This document shows, in pieces, positions 1 through 6,563 of a DNA stretch of 12,120 bases. How positions within the stretch are numbered: the first letter of the stretch is position 1; each line of letters opens with the position of its first letter. A program made the position numbers and the translations under genes. The notes beneath the pieces were generated by a model. The model was not told where the DNA came from, searched no databases, and saw nothing but the letters and a program-made list of their open reading frames with translations. Source of the DNA: Candidatus Falkowiibacteriota bacterium. Its GTDB lineage: Bacteria; Patescibacteriota; Patescibacteriia; Patescibacteriales; JALSMD01. The stretch spans positions 1 to 12,120 of the forward strand of contig JALSMD010000091.1 in assembly GCA_026987855.1 (NCBI GenBank), written 5' to 3'.

Positions 1-270
1 TGTTATAATATTACAGCACTTATTTGGCCAGGAATTTGTAGCAGGTGTTACGAGGTTGGTAACGATTTGTACAAGCAATTCCCTGCTAAATACTTTAATG
101 GTAGCAATTTAGATCTCCAGGCCCACATAGAAGACGAATTAAATTATTGTCAAGTTAATTATCAAGTTATCAAAGGATTTTGCCCACACTGCAAAGGAGA
201 AAAACTTTTCTTTTCTCACCGCAAGGGTTATTTAGAAAGAAATGGCGTGTTCATTGCGCCAAAATTTTAA
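1..270 (+). CDS. pgeF: YfiH/PgeF-family laccase-fold protein, C-terminal fragment
   Basis: The reading frame is open from the first base to a TAA stop and encodes about 89 residues, so the 5' part of the gene lies outside the window. The fragment resembles the C-terminal end of the YfiH/YlmD/PgeF family (once called polyphenol oxidase laccase; members act on purine nucleosides or correct misincorporated residues in peptidoglycan precursors). Supporting motifs are PGICSRCYEVG near the fragment start, matching the family's 'GPxIxxCCYEVG', and CPHCKGEKLFFSHRKG near the end, matching 'C(T)xC...FFSYRR-G'. The Zn-binding His/Cys residues of the family lie upstream and cannot be checked. A TTG at 67 could be mistaken for a start, but the family motif lies before it, so the gene continues leftward. 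The family call is fairly sure; the exact substrate is not known. Confidence 0.8.
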   Translation, partial: CYNITALIWPGICSRCYEVGNDLYKQFPAKYFNGSNLDLQAHIEDELNYCQVNYQVIKGFCPHCKGEKLFFSHRKGYLERNGVFIAPKF

Positions 271-282
271 ATAAAATTTTTG

Positions 283-315
283 CCCTCTCAAATATTTGAG
301 AGGGTTTTTCTTTTT
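283..315 (+). terminator. Intrinsic terminator after the pgeF fragment
   Basis: A perfect 22-base palindrome (283-304, arms CCCTCTCAAAT and ATTTGAGAGGG) starts 12 bases after the stop codon and is followed by TTTTTCTTTTT. This is a textbook + strand rho-independent terminator. It also sits just beyond the stop of the convergent minus-strand sugar transferase gene. In that direction the tract after the stem is CAAAAATTTTAT, so it may stop that transcript too, but less efficiently. Confidence 0.9.
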
Positions 316-1729
316 ATTCAGCCTGCCTGGATCTAATAACTGCCAAAGGGGTTCGTAAAAGAATTGATAGGTCAAGAAGTAATGACCAATTTTCAATATA
401 ATAGGTATCTAGTCTTACTTCATCTTCAAAACTTAAATCACTACGACCAGAAATCTGGGCAAGCCCTGTAATACCTGGTTTTATTGTTAAAACTTTTTTA
501 TGGTGAGCCTCGTATTTTGCTACTTCTTCTGGTAGATGTGGCCGCGGACCAACTAAACTCATATCACCCTTTAAAACTAAAAATAATTCTGGCAATTCAT
601 CAATGCTCCAACGCCTTATGAATTTACCTACTCTGGTTATTCTTGGATCATCTTTTATTTTTACCACAGGTCCGTCATTTCGTATATTTTTGTCAGCTAA
701 TTCATTGTATCGCATATTATGTGTTCCCGGAATCATAGAACGAAATTTAAAATAATGAAAAAGTTTACCCCCCTGCCCTACTCTATATAAAGGACTGCCA
801 TCATCGCAACGCGAAAAGAATATTGGGCCGCGTGAATCTAACTTAATTAAAATTGCTGTTATTAACAAAATTGGTGAAAATATGATAATTAAAATTAAAG
901 AAATAATAATATCAAAAATTCTCTTAGCAATTCTCCCCCACCCATCAAGAGGAGTCTTTTTCACTTCTACCACTGGGATGCCAGCTATTTCTGACACCTC
1001 AGTCTTTAAAACTTTTGTTCCTAAAAGATCAGCCGCATATTTAAAAGTAATATGGTGCTCATCAGCAAAATCATACAATCTCATGATTTCAGCTTTGCTT
1101 AGATTAGGATCTGTTTGAATAACCTCATCAACTTCCTTTACTTTTAAAAATTCCTCTAATTCTTGGGCAGTATCAATACTAAAATCTTTTAATCTTTTAA
1201 CAACTTCATATCCTAAGCTTTTGTTTGTAGAAAATTCATGGATTAAATTGTCGGTTGTTTTACTATTCCCTATAACAACAACTTTATGGACACCCAAACC
1301 ATGCCTAAACAATTGTCTTTGGATATATCTTACTAAACCTCGTGAAAGGCTTAAATAAATAATTGACAAAAACCAACCAGCCAAAACAATAAAACGAGAA
1401 TCAAATAATTCTCGTCTAATAAAAATTAAAATAACTATTAACATCAATCCCGTCGAACAAGCTAGCACCAAACGATAAACCTCTTTAATAAATTTACGGT
1501 TACCATTAATAACATAAAGGCCAGCAAAAGCAAAGATAATAATCCACAAAAAAGCAATAAAAAGAAGAACTTTTAAATATTCTCCAAATGACAAATTAAA
1601 TATTACTGGCCTAATTGATTGCACAAAATTAGCATATCTTAAATAATATGCAGAAACACCAGCCAAAACTATCATTAGATAATCTAGTGGCACTAATATA
1701 AAACTAAAAAATAATTCTATGCGTTTCAT
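314..1729 (-). CDS. Polyprenyl-phosphate sugar-1-phosphate transferase (WcaJ/WbaP-type)
   Basis: This 471-residue inner-membrane enzyme should transfer a sugar-1-phosphate from a nucleotide sugar to undecaprenyl phosphate, the first committed step in building an exopolysaccharide, capsule or glycoprotein glycan. Four hydrophobic segments lie at about 10-30, 51-73, 86-105 and 112-130. A Rossmann-like cytosolic domain begins with VVVIGNS at 150-156. The catalytic domain spans about 265-468. It has a re-entrant membrane helix (270-296), FKFRSM (327-332), the catalytic Asp-Glu pair in SIDELPEL (D377, E378), KGDMSLVGPRP (387-397) and PGITGLAQISGR (418-429). Length and order match the large, five-segment members of the family rather than the minimal PglC type. 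The ATG at 1729 lies about 42 bases after the rnpB 3' end on the same strand. No good Shine-Dalgarno or separate promoter is visible, so it may be read from rnpB transcripts. No other glycan genes are in view, so the sugar cannot be named. Confidence 0.93.
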   Translation of the reverse strand: MKRIELFFSFILVPLDYLMIVLAGVSAYYLRYANFVQSIRPVIFNLSFGEYLKVLLFIAFLWIIIFAFAGLYVINGNRKFIKEVYRLVLACSTGLMLIVILIFIRRELFDSRFIVLAGWFLSIIYLSLSRGLVRYIQRQLFRHGLGVHKVVVIGNSKTTDNLIHEFSTNKSLGYEVVKRLKDFSIDTAQELEEFLKVKEVDEVIQTDPNLSKAEIMRLYDFADEHHITFKYAADLLGTKVLKTEVSEIAGIPVVEVKKTPLDGWGRIAKRIFDIIISLILIIIFSPILLITAILIKLDSRGPIFFSRCDDGSPLYRVGQGGKLFHYFKFRSMIPGTHNMRYNELADKNIRNDGPVVKIKDDPRITRVGKFIRRWSIDELPELFLVLKGDMSLVGPRPHLPEEVAKYEAHHKKVLTIKPGITGLAQISGRSDLSFEDEVRLDTYYIENWSLLLDLSILLRTPLAVIRSRQAE

Positions 1730-1770
1730 AAAATTTCACTTTATAAGTTTTTATCTATCAATATTTCTAA

Positions 1771-2257
1771 TTTTAGGGCAAGCTATAAGCCGGATTCTGT
1801 CGAGGATAGCCATTTATCTAGCCCTAATATTACTATCAGGGTCTTGCGAGCTACTTTTTCCTATCTTTTTTCAGACAAAAGATAGGTTTGCTCTTGCTCC
1901 GGGTAGGGTTTGCCACGCACACTCTGTCACCAGAGGGCGAGCTGGGTAGCGCTAAATAGCACACCCCAGCACTTTTCACCTTTCTCCAAATCTCGCTTCC
2001 CCTTTATTTTTTAGGTATGTATACCTTACCTAAAAAACTGGGAAACTTATTAACGATTTGGATAGTATAGTCTCTGTGGCGCTGTCGTCAAAGGTCTGCC
2101 TTTGAGAGGACAGCATTCTCCAAAAGGAGAACACTTTCCCTATCCCCCACTTTACAGTAAAGGACGGTGGGTGTTACCCACTACCCTTTGTACGGAGTCC
2201 GGACTTTCCTCACAGAAGCTTAATTGACTTCTGCGCGGCTATCCACTTGCCCTAAAA
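1771..2257 (-). ncRNA. rnpB: RNase P RNA, bacterial type A
   Basis: This is the catalytic RNA of RNase P, which removes 5' leaders from tRNA precursors. Read on the minus strand it opens with TTTTAGGGCAAG and closes with the exact complement CTTGCCCTAAAA, giving a 12-bp P1 helix. Conserved cores are present: GAGGAAAGTCCGGAC near the 5' end, GCCACAGAGAC in the middle, CCCGGAGCAAG, and ACAGAATCCGGCTTATAGC at the 3' end. Other visible helices are P3 (CAGAAG/CTTCTG), P14 closed by a GUGA tetraloop (CTCTG-GTGA-CAGAG), P16 (CCTATCTTTT/AAAAGATAGG, + positions 1860-1886) and P18 with a GUAA tetraloop (CCCTGATA/TATTAGGG). At about 487 bases it is longer than the usual 350-400, partly from an AU-rich extension at 2007-2037. 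The L15 strand reads AAAAAGUA where type A RNAs normally carry GGU (+ positions 1853-1855). The identification is certain; the ends are set by P1 and may be off by a few bases. Confidence 0.97.
2007..2037 (-). other. AU-rich hairpin extension inside rnpB (P12 region)
   Basis: Arms TTTTTTAGGTA (2007-2017) and TACCTAAAAAA (2027-2037) form an 11-bp helix with a 9-base loop. They sit on top of a short GC-rich helix, RNA strands GUUUCCC and GGGGAAGC, with one G-U pair. The position between the CACAGAGAC core and the GAAAGGTGAAAAG segment corresponds to P12, the length-variable arm of type A RNase P RNA. I infer a species-specific helix extension rather than an inserted element, because the flanking core is intact and there are no target-site duplications. 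Confidence 0.7.
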
Positions 2258-2282
2258 TCAAAAATATTTTTTTAGTGTTATT

Positions 2283-2311
2283 ATAATAACATTAAAATAA
2301 CAAAAAGTCAA
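2283..2311 (-). promoter_or_regulatory. rnpB promoter (sigma70-type)
   Basis: On the minus strand TTGACT (2306-2311) is followed after 17 bases by TATTAT (2283-2288), which is preceded by TGT, an extended -10 element. An overlapping TATAAT at 2280-2285 gives a less favourable 20-base spacing. The predicted start is about 15-20 bases before the P1 helix, leaving a short 5' leader to be trimmed. The A/T-rich stretch just upstream could act as an UP element, as is common for stable RNA genes. Confidence 0.75.
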
Positions 2312-2316
2312 TAATA

Positions 2317-2365
2317 AAATTTAATTTAAACTTAAATAAAATTTATTATTACTAAAATTAAATTT
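2317..2365. repeat. AT-only inverted repeat between proB terminator and rnpB promoter
   Basis: Arms AAATTTAATTT (2317-2327) and AAATTAAATTT (2355-2365) are exact reverse complements separated by 27 bases that are almost all A/T. Similarity continues imperfectly outward. The 2312-2406 stretch has no gene. The repeat may simply reflect base composition, or may serve as an UP-like curved segment for rnpB. Confidence 0.4.
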
Positions 2366-2401
2366 ATTTTAAACTATTTGACAAAATAACAAAAAAATGG
2401 C

Positions 2402-2432
2402 TAAATAAAAAGAGGCAAAATTGCCTCTTTTT
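2402..2432 (-). terminator. Intrinsic terminator after proB
   Basis: A 12-bp stem (AAAAAGAGGCAA at 2407-2418, TTGCCTCTTTTT at 2421-2432) with a 2-base centre lies 8 bases past the proB stop. Read on the minus strand the GC core GAGGC/GCCTC is followed by TTTTTATTTAG. It separates proB from rnpB transcription. Its symmetry could also stop transcripts coming the other way. Confidence 0.88.
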
Positions 2433-2440
2433 ATGTTTTA

Positions 2441-3160
2441 TTATTTAAACAAGGTGCCAAAATTATTATCGTAAACTGCTTTTAAAATAAAATTTTCTTT
2501 TTTACCGCAAACAAGTTTAGCTTTAATGCCTTTTTTAGATAATTGAGACAGCACTTTCACTTTTGTCATCATGCCTTCTTTTCCATAACCAAGTTCATTT
2601 CCTGACTTTATATATGGCAATATTTCTTTAAGCGTTCTAACTTCTTTTATTACTTTGCCTTTGTTATCTATTAAACCTGGCATATCAAAACAAATCATAG
2701 CTATATCTACTTGTATTAACTCGCAAACCAGCTGAAACAGAATGTCATTATCAGCACATTTTTCAAGCGCTCTGATTTCGGCATCATCTACTACATCATT
2801 TCCGTTTATTACAGGAATTACTCCGCATTTAAAACATTCTTCAATTACTTTTTTGGTTATTATGTTGCTTTTACTTAAATCTTTGTCAGTTAATAATAAC
2901 TGAGCAGCCTCTACACCAAAAAGATCAAAGCAAGATGTATATAAATTCATTAATTTCAACTGACCTATCGCTGCTCTTAAATTTTTAGATCTTTCTTTGT
3001 GGGGATCACTGGCTACGGCACCTGAACTAACCAAAAAAACACAATTACCACGCCGCATCAATTTTACTATCTGTTCACAAACCCTTAAAATAATTTCTTT
3101 ATTTATTTTACCATTGCCATCTGTTAATAGTTTGCTACCAACCTTAACTCCTATTTTCAT
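2441..3160 (-). CDS. proB: Glutamate 5-kinase-like amino acid kinase, no PUA domain
   Basis: The 239-residue product belongs to the amino acid kinase fold and looks most like glutamate 5-kinase, which phosphorylates glutamate with ATP in the first step of proline synthesis. Family landmarks in order: KVGSKLL (6-12), LVSSGAV (43-49), RAAIGQLKLMNLY (62-74), AQLLLTDKDL (86-95), GVIPVINGND (113-122), CADNDILFQLV (135-145), FDMPGL (158-163), GYGKEGMMTK (191-200) and the typical end FGTLF (234-238). The C-terminal PUA domain of many ProB proteins is absent. Several usually conserved spots differ: NGND replaces NEND, GKEGM replaces GTGGM, and extra residues precede the ADND segment. No proA or proC is in the window. 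The start has a strong Shine-Dalgarno, and promoter and terminator make it a single-gene unit. Kinase family is sure; glutamate as substrate is only likely. Confidence 0.82.
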   Translation of the reverse strand: MKIGVKVGSKLLTDGNGKINKEIILRVCEQIVKLMRRGNCVFLVSSGAVASDPHKERSKNLRAAIGQLKLMNLYTSCFDLFGVEAAQLLLTDKDLSKSNIITKKVIEECFKCGVIPVINGNDVVDDAEIRALEKCADNDILFQLVCELIQVDIAMICFDMPGLIDNKGKVIKEVRTLKEILPYIKSGNELGYGKEGMMTKVKVLSQLSKKGIKAKLVCGKKENFILKAVYDNNFGTLFK

Positions 3161-3164
3161 TTAG

Positions 3165-3174
3165 CACCCCCTTC
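3165..3174 (-). promoter_or_regulatory. Shine-Dalgarno site of proB
   Basis: GAAGGGGGTG on the minus strand ends 4 bases before the ATG. It differs from the ideal AAGGAGGTG by one A-to-G change that still allows G-U pairing with 16S rRNA. It supports the ATG at 3160 as the start. It stands out because no other fully visible gene start here has such a site. Confidence 0.8.
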
Positions 3175-3217
3175 TTTTATTTAAAAGAACAATATTTTAA
3201 AGTTTTAAGTTTTTTAA

Positions 3218-3246
3218 ACAATAAATAAATTTCCATAATTTGTCAA
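3218..3246 (-). promoter_or_regulatory. proB promoter (sigma70-type)
   Basis: On the minus strand a perfect TTGACA (3241-3246) is followed after 17 bases by TATTGT (3218-3223), four of six matches to TATAAT. The predicted leader to the ATG is about 50 bases. The -35 element lies only 5 bases from the extended -10 of the opposing corA promoter, so the two divergent promoters share a polymerase footprint. Confidence 0.65.
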
Positions 3247-3250
3247 TTTG

Positions 3251-3259
3251 TGATATAAT
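3251..3259 (+). promoter_or_regulatory. Extended -10 promoter of the corA run
   Basis: TGATATAAT combines a TGn extension with a perfect TATAAT (3254-3259). At the 17-base distance the -35 is only TTCCAT (3231-3236), so this would depend on the extended -10. Transcription would start near 3266, leaving a leader of roughly 29 bases with no Shine-Dalgarno. Confidence 0.65.
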
Positions 3260-3294
3260 ATTTTATATATTATTCTAAAAAATAATTTTAGTTT

Positions 3295-4263
3295 ATGACT
3301 AAGTATATTAAAATATCTAGAAATATACATAAACTAGAAATAGACAATCCCGATACTCCTGACAAAAAATTGGTATGGATAAATATTAAGAATGCCCGCA
3401 AAAAAGAAATTGAATATTTAAGAAAAAATTATAAATTTAACCTTTCTTATTTACAAGCCTCATCTGCTAAGTCTATATCCCAAAGACCGATGGTGGTTAA
3501 AGATGATGGTTATCTATTTATGATTTTACATTTTCCAGTTCTTGATAATAATAATGTTATTCCGGGAGAAATTGAATTTTTTATTGGCAAAAACTATCTC
3601 ATTACTCTTCATAATGACAATGTCAAAGCTTTAAATGAATTTTTTAATTTTTGTAAAAAAGACAGCTGTTCTCTTCTTGCTTATAATAATGAATCGTCAG
3701 CAATGCTCTTATATGAATTGTTAGATAGGTTAATTCAAGATACCTTTCACCTTTTAGATCAAAATAGTATAGCTATTTCTGAGGTTGAAGAAATGATTTT
3801 CTCAGACAAACAAAAAGAGGCTGTGTCTCGTATTCTTTCTGTAAGGAGAAATTTTATAAATATTCGTCGCATTATGCAAAGCCATAAAAATATTATCAAA
3901 AAACTACTAAGCATTCAAACAACATTAACTACTAATGAACAGGTTGGCAATTATTATCGCAAATTAATTGAATACACGAAAAATATTTGGGAAATACTAG
4001 AAAATCAAAAAGAAATGATTGAAGCTTTAAATAATACCAATGAGTCAATGTTAAATTATCGTATTAGCAACATAATGAAAACTTTAACTATATTCTCTGT
4101 AATTGTTTTCCCTTTAACATTATTTGCAGCAATTTTTGGCATGAACACTATGGGTGGTATGCCATTTATTGATAATAAATATGGATTTTGGATTATAATA
4201 TTCTTTATGAGTATCGGATGTTTATTTATGCTTTTATTCTTTAAGAAGAAAAAATGGCTTTAA
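3295..4263 (+). CDS. corA: CorA-family magnesium/divalent cation channel
   Basis: The 322-residue product is an inner-membrane Mg2+ (or Co2+/Ni2+) channel subunit that acts as a pentamer. It has a soluble N-terminal alpha/beta domain (about 1-130), a long helical region forming the stalk (about 135-262), and two C-terminal membrane segments (about 263-281 and 297-316). The signature GMN triplet (282-284) sits at the end of the first membrane segment, followed by the short outer loop TMGGMPF. In typical CorA this loop is 'MPEL'; here the acidic residue is Phe290, with Asp292 two residues later. The protein ends in the usual basic tail KKKKWL. Length is normal for the family. The ATG start has no Shine-Dalgarno. 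It is the first gene of the + strand run, 34 bases before the next gene. The family is certain; ion preference is inferred. Confidence 0.95.
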   Translation: MTKYIKISRNIHKLEIDNPDTPDKKLVWINIKNARKKEIEYLRKNYKFNLSYLQASSAKSISQRPMVVKDDGYLFMILHFPVLDNNNVIPGEIEFFIGKNYLITLHNDNVKALNEFFNFCKKDSCSLLAYNNESSAMLLYELLDRLIQDTFHLLDQNSIAISEVEEMIFSDKQKEAVSRILSVRRNFINIRRIMQSHKNIIKKLLSIQTTLTTNEQVGNYYRKLIEYTKNIWEILENQKEMIEALNNTNESMLNYRISNIMKTLTIFSVIVFPLTLFAAIFGMNTMGGMPFIDNKYGFWIIIFFMSIGCLFMLLFFKKKKWL

Positions 4264-4297
4264 AAAATATAAAAAATAAATTTAAATTGAAAAAAAT

Positions 4298-5737
4298 ATG
4301 AACAAAAATAATAAGAAAGATATTATTAATAAAATTATTATTTTTATTCTTTTTCTTTTTGCTCTCTTTCCTTCAAGTAGTTATGCTGAATTTAATCCTA
4401 ATTATATTATTAGTAATGAGGAGGTTTTAGATTATGATTCAATGACTTTAGAAGAAATTCAATCTTTCTTAGAAAACAAAGGGGGGTATTTAGCTCATGC
4501 TACTTTTATTTGCCCGGAAGATGGCAAAAAATATACAGCAGCTGAAATTATTTATGATCGGGCCATTACTAATAAAATTAGTCCTAAATTTTTAATAGTT
4601 TTATTACAAAAAGAACAAAGTTTGATAGAAGATAAAAACCCAAAACAAAGCCAATTAGATTGGGCAACTGGTTATGGTTGTCCTGACGGCGGAACATGTA
4701 ATCCTCGCTGGAAAGGATTTTGGAAACAAGTGAATAGTGCCTCTCTTCAATTTAGAGATTATATGGACAATCCCCATCTTTATAAATATCAAGCAGGTAA
4801 AACTTATATTTTTACTAATCCTTACTCCACTATTAAAAAAGAGGCGGTCAGGGTTACCCCAGTTAATCGAGCAACAGCTGCTCTTTATAATTATACTCCT
4901 CATGTTTATAATGGAAATTATAATTTTTACAAAATTTGGCAAAGATACTTTACACGCATCTATCCCAATGGTTCACTATTACGAGCAGAAGGTGAGCCAG
5001 GAGTATGGTTAATTCAAAATGGAAAGAAAAGGCCATTCTTAACAAAAGGCGCTCTTACTTCCCGTTTTGATGTTAATAAAATAATTACTGTTAAAAAAAC
5101 CGAATTAGATGCCTACGAAAAAGGAGACCCAATAAAATTTCCTCAATATTCACTAGTCCGATCTCCTAATGGAACAATCTATTTATTGATTGATGATACA
5201 AGAAGGGGGTTTGTTAGCGGAGAGGCTTTTAGAAAGATTGGTTTTAATCCAGAAGAAGTAATTGATGTTAGTTGGGAGGATTTAAAGCCATACAAAGAAG
5301 GAGAACCGATTACAGCTAGTTCTACCTATCCAACTGGTGCACTTTTACAAGATAACACTACGGGGGGCGTATATTATGTTACAGAAGGGACAAAAGCTCC
5401 ATTGCTTGATGCTATATTTTTAAAAACCAAATTTAAAAATCGCTCTATTACTCCAGTAAGTCCAGAAAAACTAGCTAGTTACAAGACAGTTGAACCGGTT
5501 AAATTTGATGATGGCGAACTTTTAAAGGCTAATAACTCGCCAGCTGTATATGTTATTGAAGATGGCAAAAAAAGGCCAATAGTTTCTGCTAAAGTTTTTG
5601 AGAGTTTAGGATATAAATGGGAAAATATTATTACTGTTCCGCCTAAAATTATTGATCTCTATCCAGACGGAAAACCTTTAACCGAAATAATAGAACATAA
5701 TGAGGAGGTAAAAAATAATAATGGAAATGATAATTAA
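4298..5737 (+). CDS. Secreted lysozyme-like protein with four C-terminal repeats
   Basis: This 479-residue protein has a Sec signal peptide: basic start, hydrophobic stretch 11-25, likely cut after SYA at residue 30. Residues about 35-220 form a domain I recognise from secreted proteins of Actinobacteria and candidate phyla. Hallmarks are ISPKFLIVLLQKEQSLI (94-110) with candidate catalytic Glu106, GYGCPDGGTC (125-134) with two cysteines that may form a disulphide, and ATAALYNYTPHVYNGN (192-207). The helix-Glu arrangement suggests a lysozyme/lytic transglycosylase fold, so peptidoglycan cleavage is plausible but unproven. Four degenerate repeats of about 60 residues follow (222-282, 283-342, 343-403, 404-462). 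Each has the pattern G-x-L-hydrophobic, (V/I)Y-x-hydrophobic, GKKRP-like, F, (I/V)-x-x-V and a closing Y-x-x-G-x-P. They probably bind cell wall or surface polymer. The tail is Asn/Glu-rich. The protein is probably co-transcribed with corA and the downstream genes. No Shine-Dalgarno precedes the ATG. Confidence 0.78.
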   Translation: MNKNNKKDIINKIIIFILFLFALFPSSSYAEFNPNYIISNEEVLDYDSMTLEEIQSFLENKGGYLAHATFICPEDGKKYTAAEIIYDRAITNKISPKFLIVLLQKEQSLIEDKNPKQSQLDWATGYGCPDGGTCNPRWKGFWKQVNSASLQFRDYMDNPHLYKYQAGKTYIFTNPYSTIKKEAVRVTPVNRATAALYNYTPHVYNGNYNFYKIWQRYFTRIYPNGSLLRAEGEPGVWLIQNGKKRPFLTKGALTSRFDVNKIITVKKTELDAYEKGDPIKFPQYSLVRSPNGTIYLLIDDTRRGFVSGEAFRKIGFNPEEVIDVSWEDLKPYKEGEPITASSTYPTGALLQDNTTGGVYYVTEGTKAPLLDAIFLKTKFKNRSITPVSPEKLASYKTVEPVKFDDGELLKANNSPAVYVIEDGKKRPIVSAKVFESLGYKWENIITVPPKIIDLYPDGKPLTEIIEHNEEVKNNNGNDN

Positions 5738-5772
5738 ATTGAAAATAATTTATAATTTTAAAACATAAAATT

Positions 5773-6561
5773 ATGTCAATAGTTTTTTCTGCTATTACTC
5801 CTCATCCGCCTATTTTAATACCATCAATTGGTAAAGAGAACTTGCAACGTTTAGCAAATACTCAAAATGCTTATCAAAAATTAGAAGAAAAATTAATTAA
5901 ATCTAATCCAGACACTATTATTATTATTTCTCCTCATGGTCCTCTCCAATCCAATGCTTTTGTGATGAATCTGAATCCCAATTTTGAAGGAAGTTTTGAA
6001 GAATTTGGAGACTTTAATACCAAACTAAACTTCAGAGGTGATATTGGATTAGCTTACAAAATTAGAGAAAGAATGGAAACAAGGGCTCCTTTACAATTGA
6101 TCAGTGAAACAAAACTTGACCACGGGGCATCTATTCCTCTTTATTTGCTTACTCATCGACTTAAAAATGTAAAAATTATACCTTTATATTATTCTGGTTT
6201 AAGTAGAGAAGCTCATTTTGAATTTGGCCAACTACTAAGGAGAGAATTTATTTACAACAAAGAGCAAATTGCTATTATTGCATCTGGAGACCTTTCACAT
6301 CGCCTAACAAAAGATGCTCCAGCTGGTTATTCTCCTAAAGGTAAAAAATTTGACAAAAAAATAATTGAATATTTGTCAAAAAATAAAGCTAATGAAATTC
6401 TTAAAATAGATGAAAATTTAATCATAGAAGCCGGAGAATGCGGCCTTAAATCAATTATTATTCTTTTAGGAATTCTTGAACAAATAAAACATAAACCACA
6501 GCTACTTTCTTATGAAGCGCCTTTTGGTGTTGGTTATCTTGTTATGAACTTTGAATTATAA
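5773..6561 (+). CDS. LigB-type extradiol dioxygenase-fold protein (AMMECR1 N-terminal type)
   Basis: The 262-residue protein matches the class III extradiol dioxygenase (LigB) fold. It is closest to the domain found N-terminal to AMMECR1 in many bacterial 'AmmeMemoRadiSam' proteins. Landmarks are ITPHPPILIP (8-17), IISPHGP (51-57), LDHGASIPLYLL (115-126), ASGDLSHRL (170-178), PAGYSPKGKKFD (183-194), EAGECGLKSI (219-228) and SYEAPFGVGYLV (246-257). By comparison with LigB, H11, H55 and E222 would bind the metal and H176 would be the catalytic base; this residue mapping is my inference. The protein is the domain alone, with no AMMECR1 partner or radical SAM gene in the window. Its stop is 2 bases before the priA ATG, suggesting translational coupling. 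The natural reaction of this subfamily is unknown, so aromatic ring cleavage should not be assumed. Confidence 0.8.
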   Translation: MSIVFSAITPHPPILIPSIGKENLQRLANTQNAYQKLEEKLIKSNPDTIIIISPHGPLQSNAFVMNLNPNFEGSFEEFGDFNTKLNFRGDIGLAYKIRERMETRAPLQLISETKLDHGASIPLYLLTHRLKNVKIIPLYYSGLSREAHFEFGQLLRREFIYNKEQIAIIASGDLSHRLTKDAPAGYSPKGKKFDKKIIEYLSKNKANEILKIDENLIIEAGECGLKSIIILLGILEQIKHKPQLLSYEAPFGVGYLVMNFEL

Positions 6562-6563
6562 CT

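Noticed and set aside
1719..1949. 76-codon open frame on the + strand
   Set aside because: It lies antisense across the rnpB 3' half and the start of the sugar transferase; composition and lack of any motif mark it as a by-product of the structured RNA gene.
2378..2406. TTGACA on the + strand between rnpB and proB as a promoter
   Set aside because: The hexamer at 17 bases spacing is CTAAAT, and any transcript would hit the terminator hairpin at once and then run antisense to proB.
314..3160. A glycan biosynthesis cluster around the sugar transferase
   Set aside because: No glycosyltransferase, flippase, polymerase or nucleotide-sugar gene is nearby; its neighbours are an RNA gene and an unrelated kinase.
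4655..5012. Overlapping open frames on both strands inside the secreted protein gene
   Set aside because: The forward frame at 4298-5737 has a signal peptide, domain motifs and repeats; the others have none.
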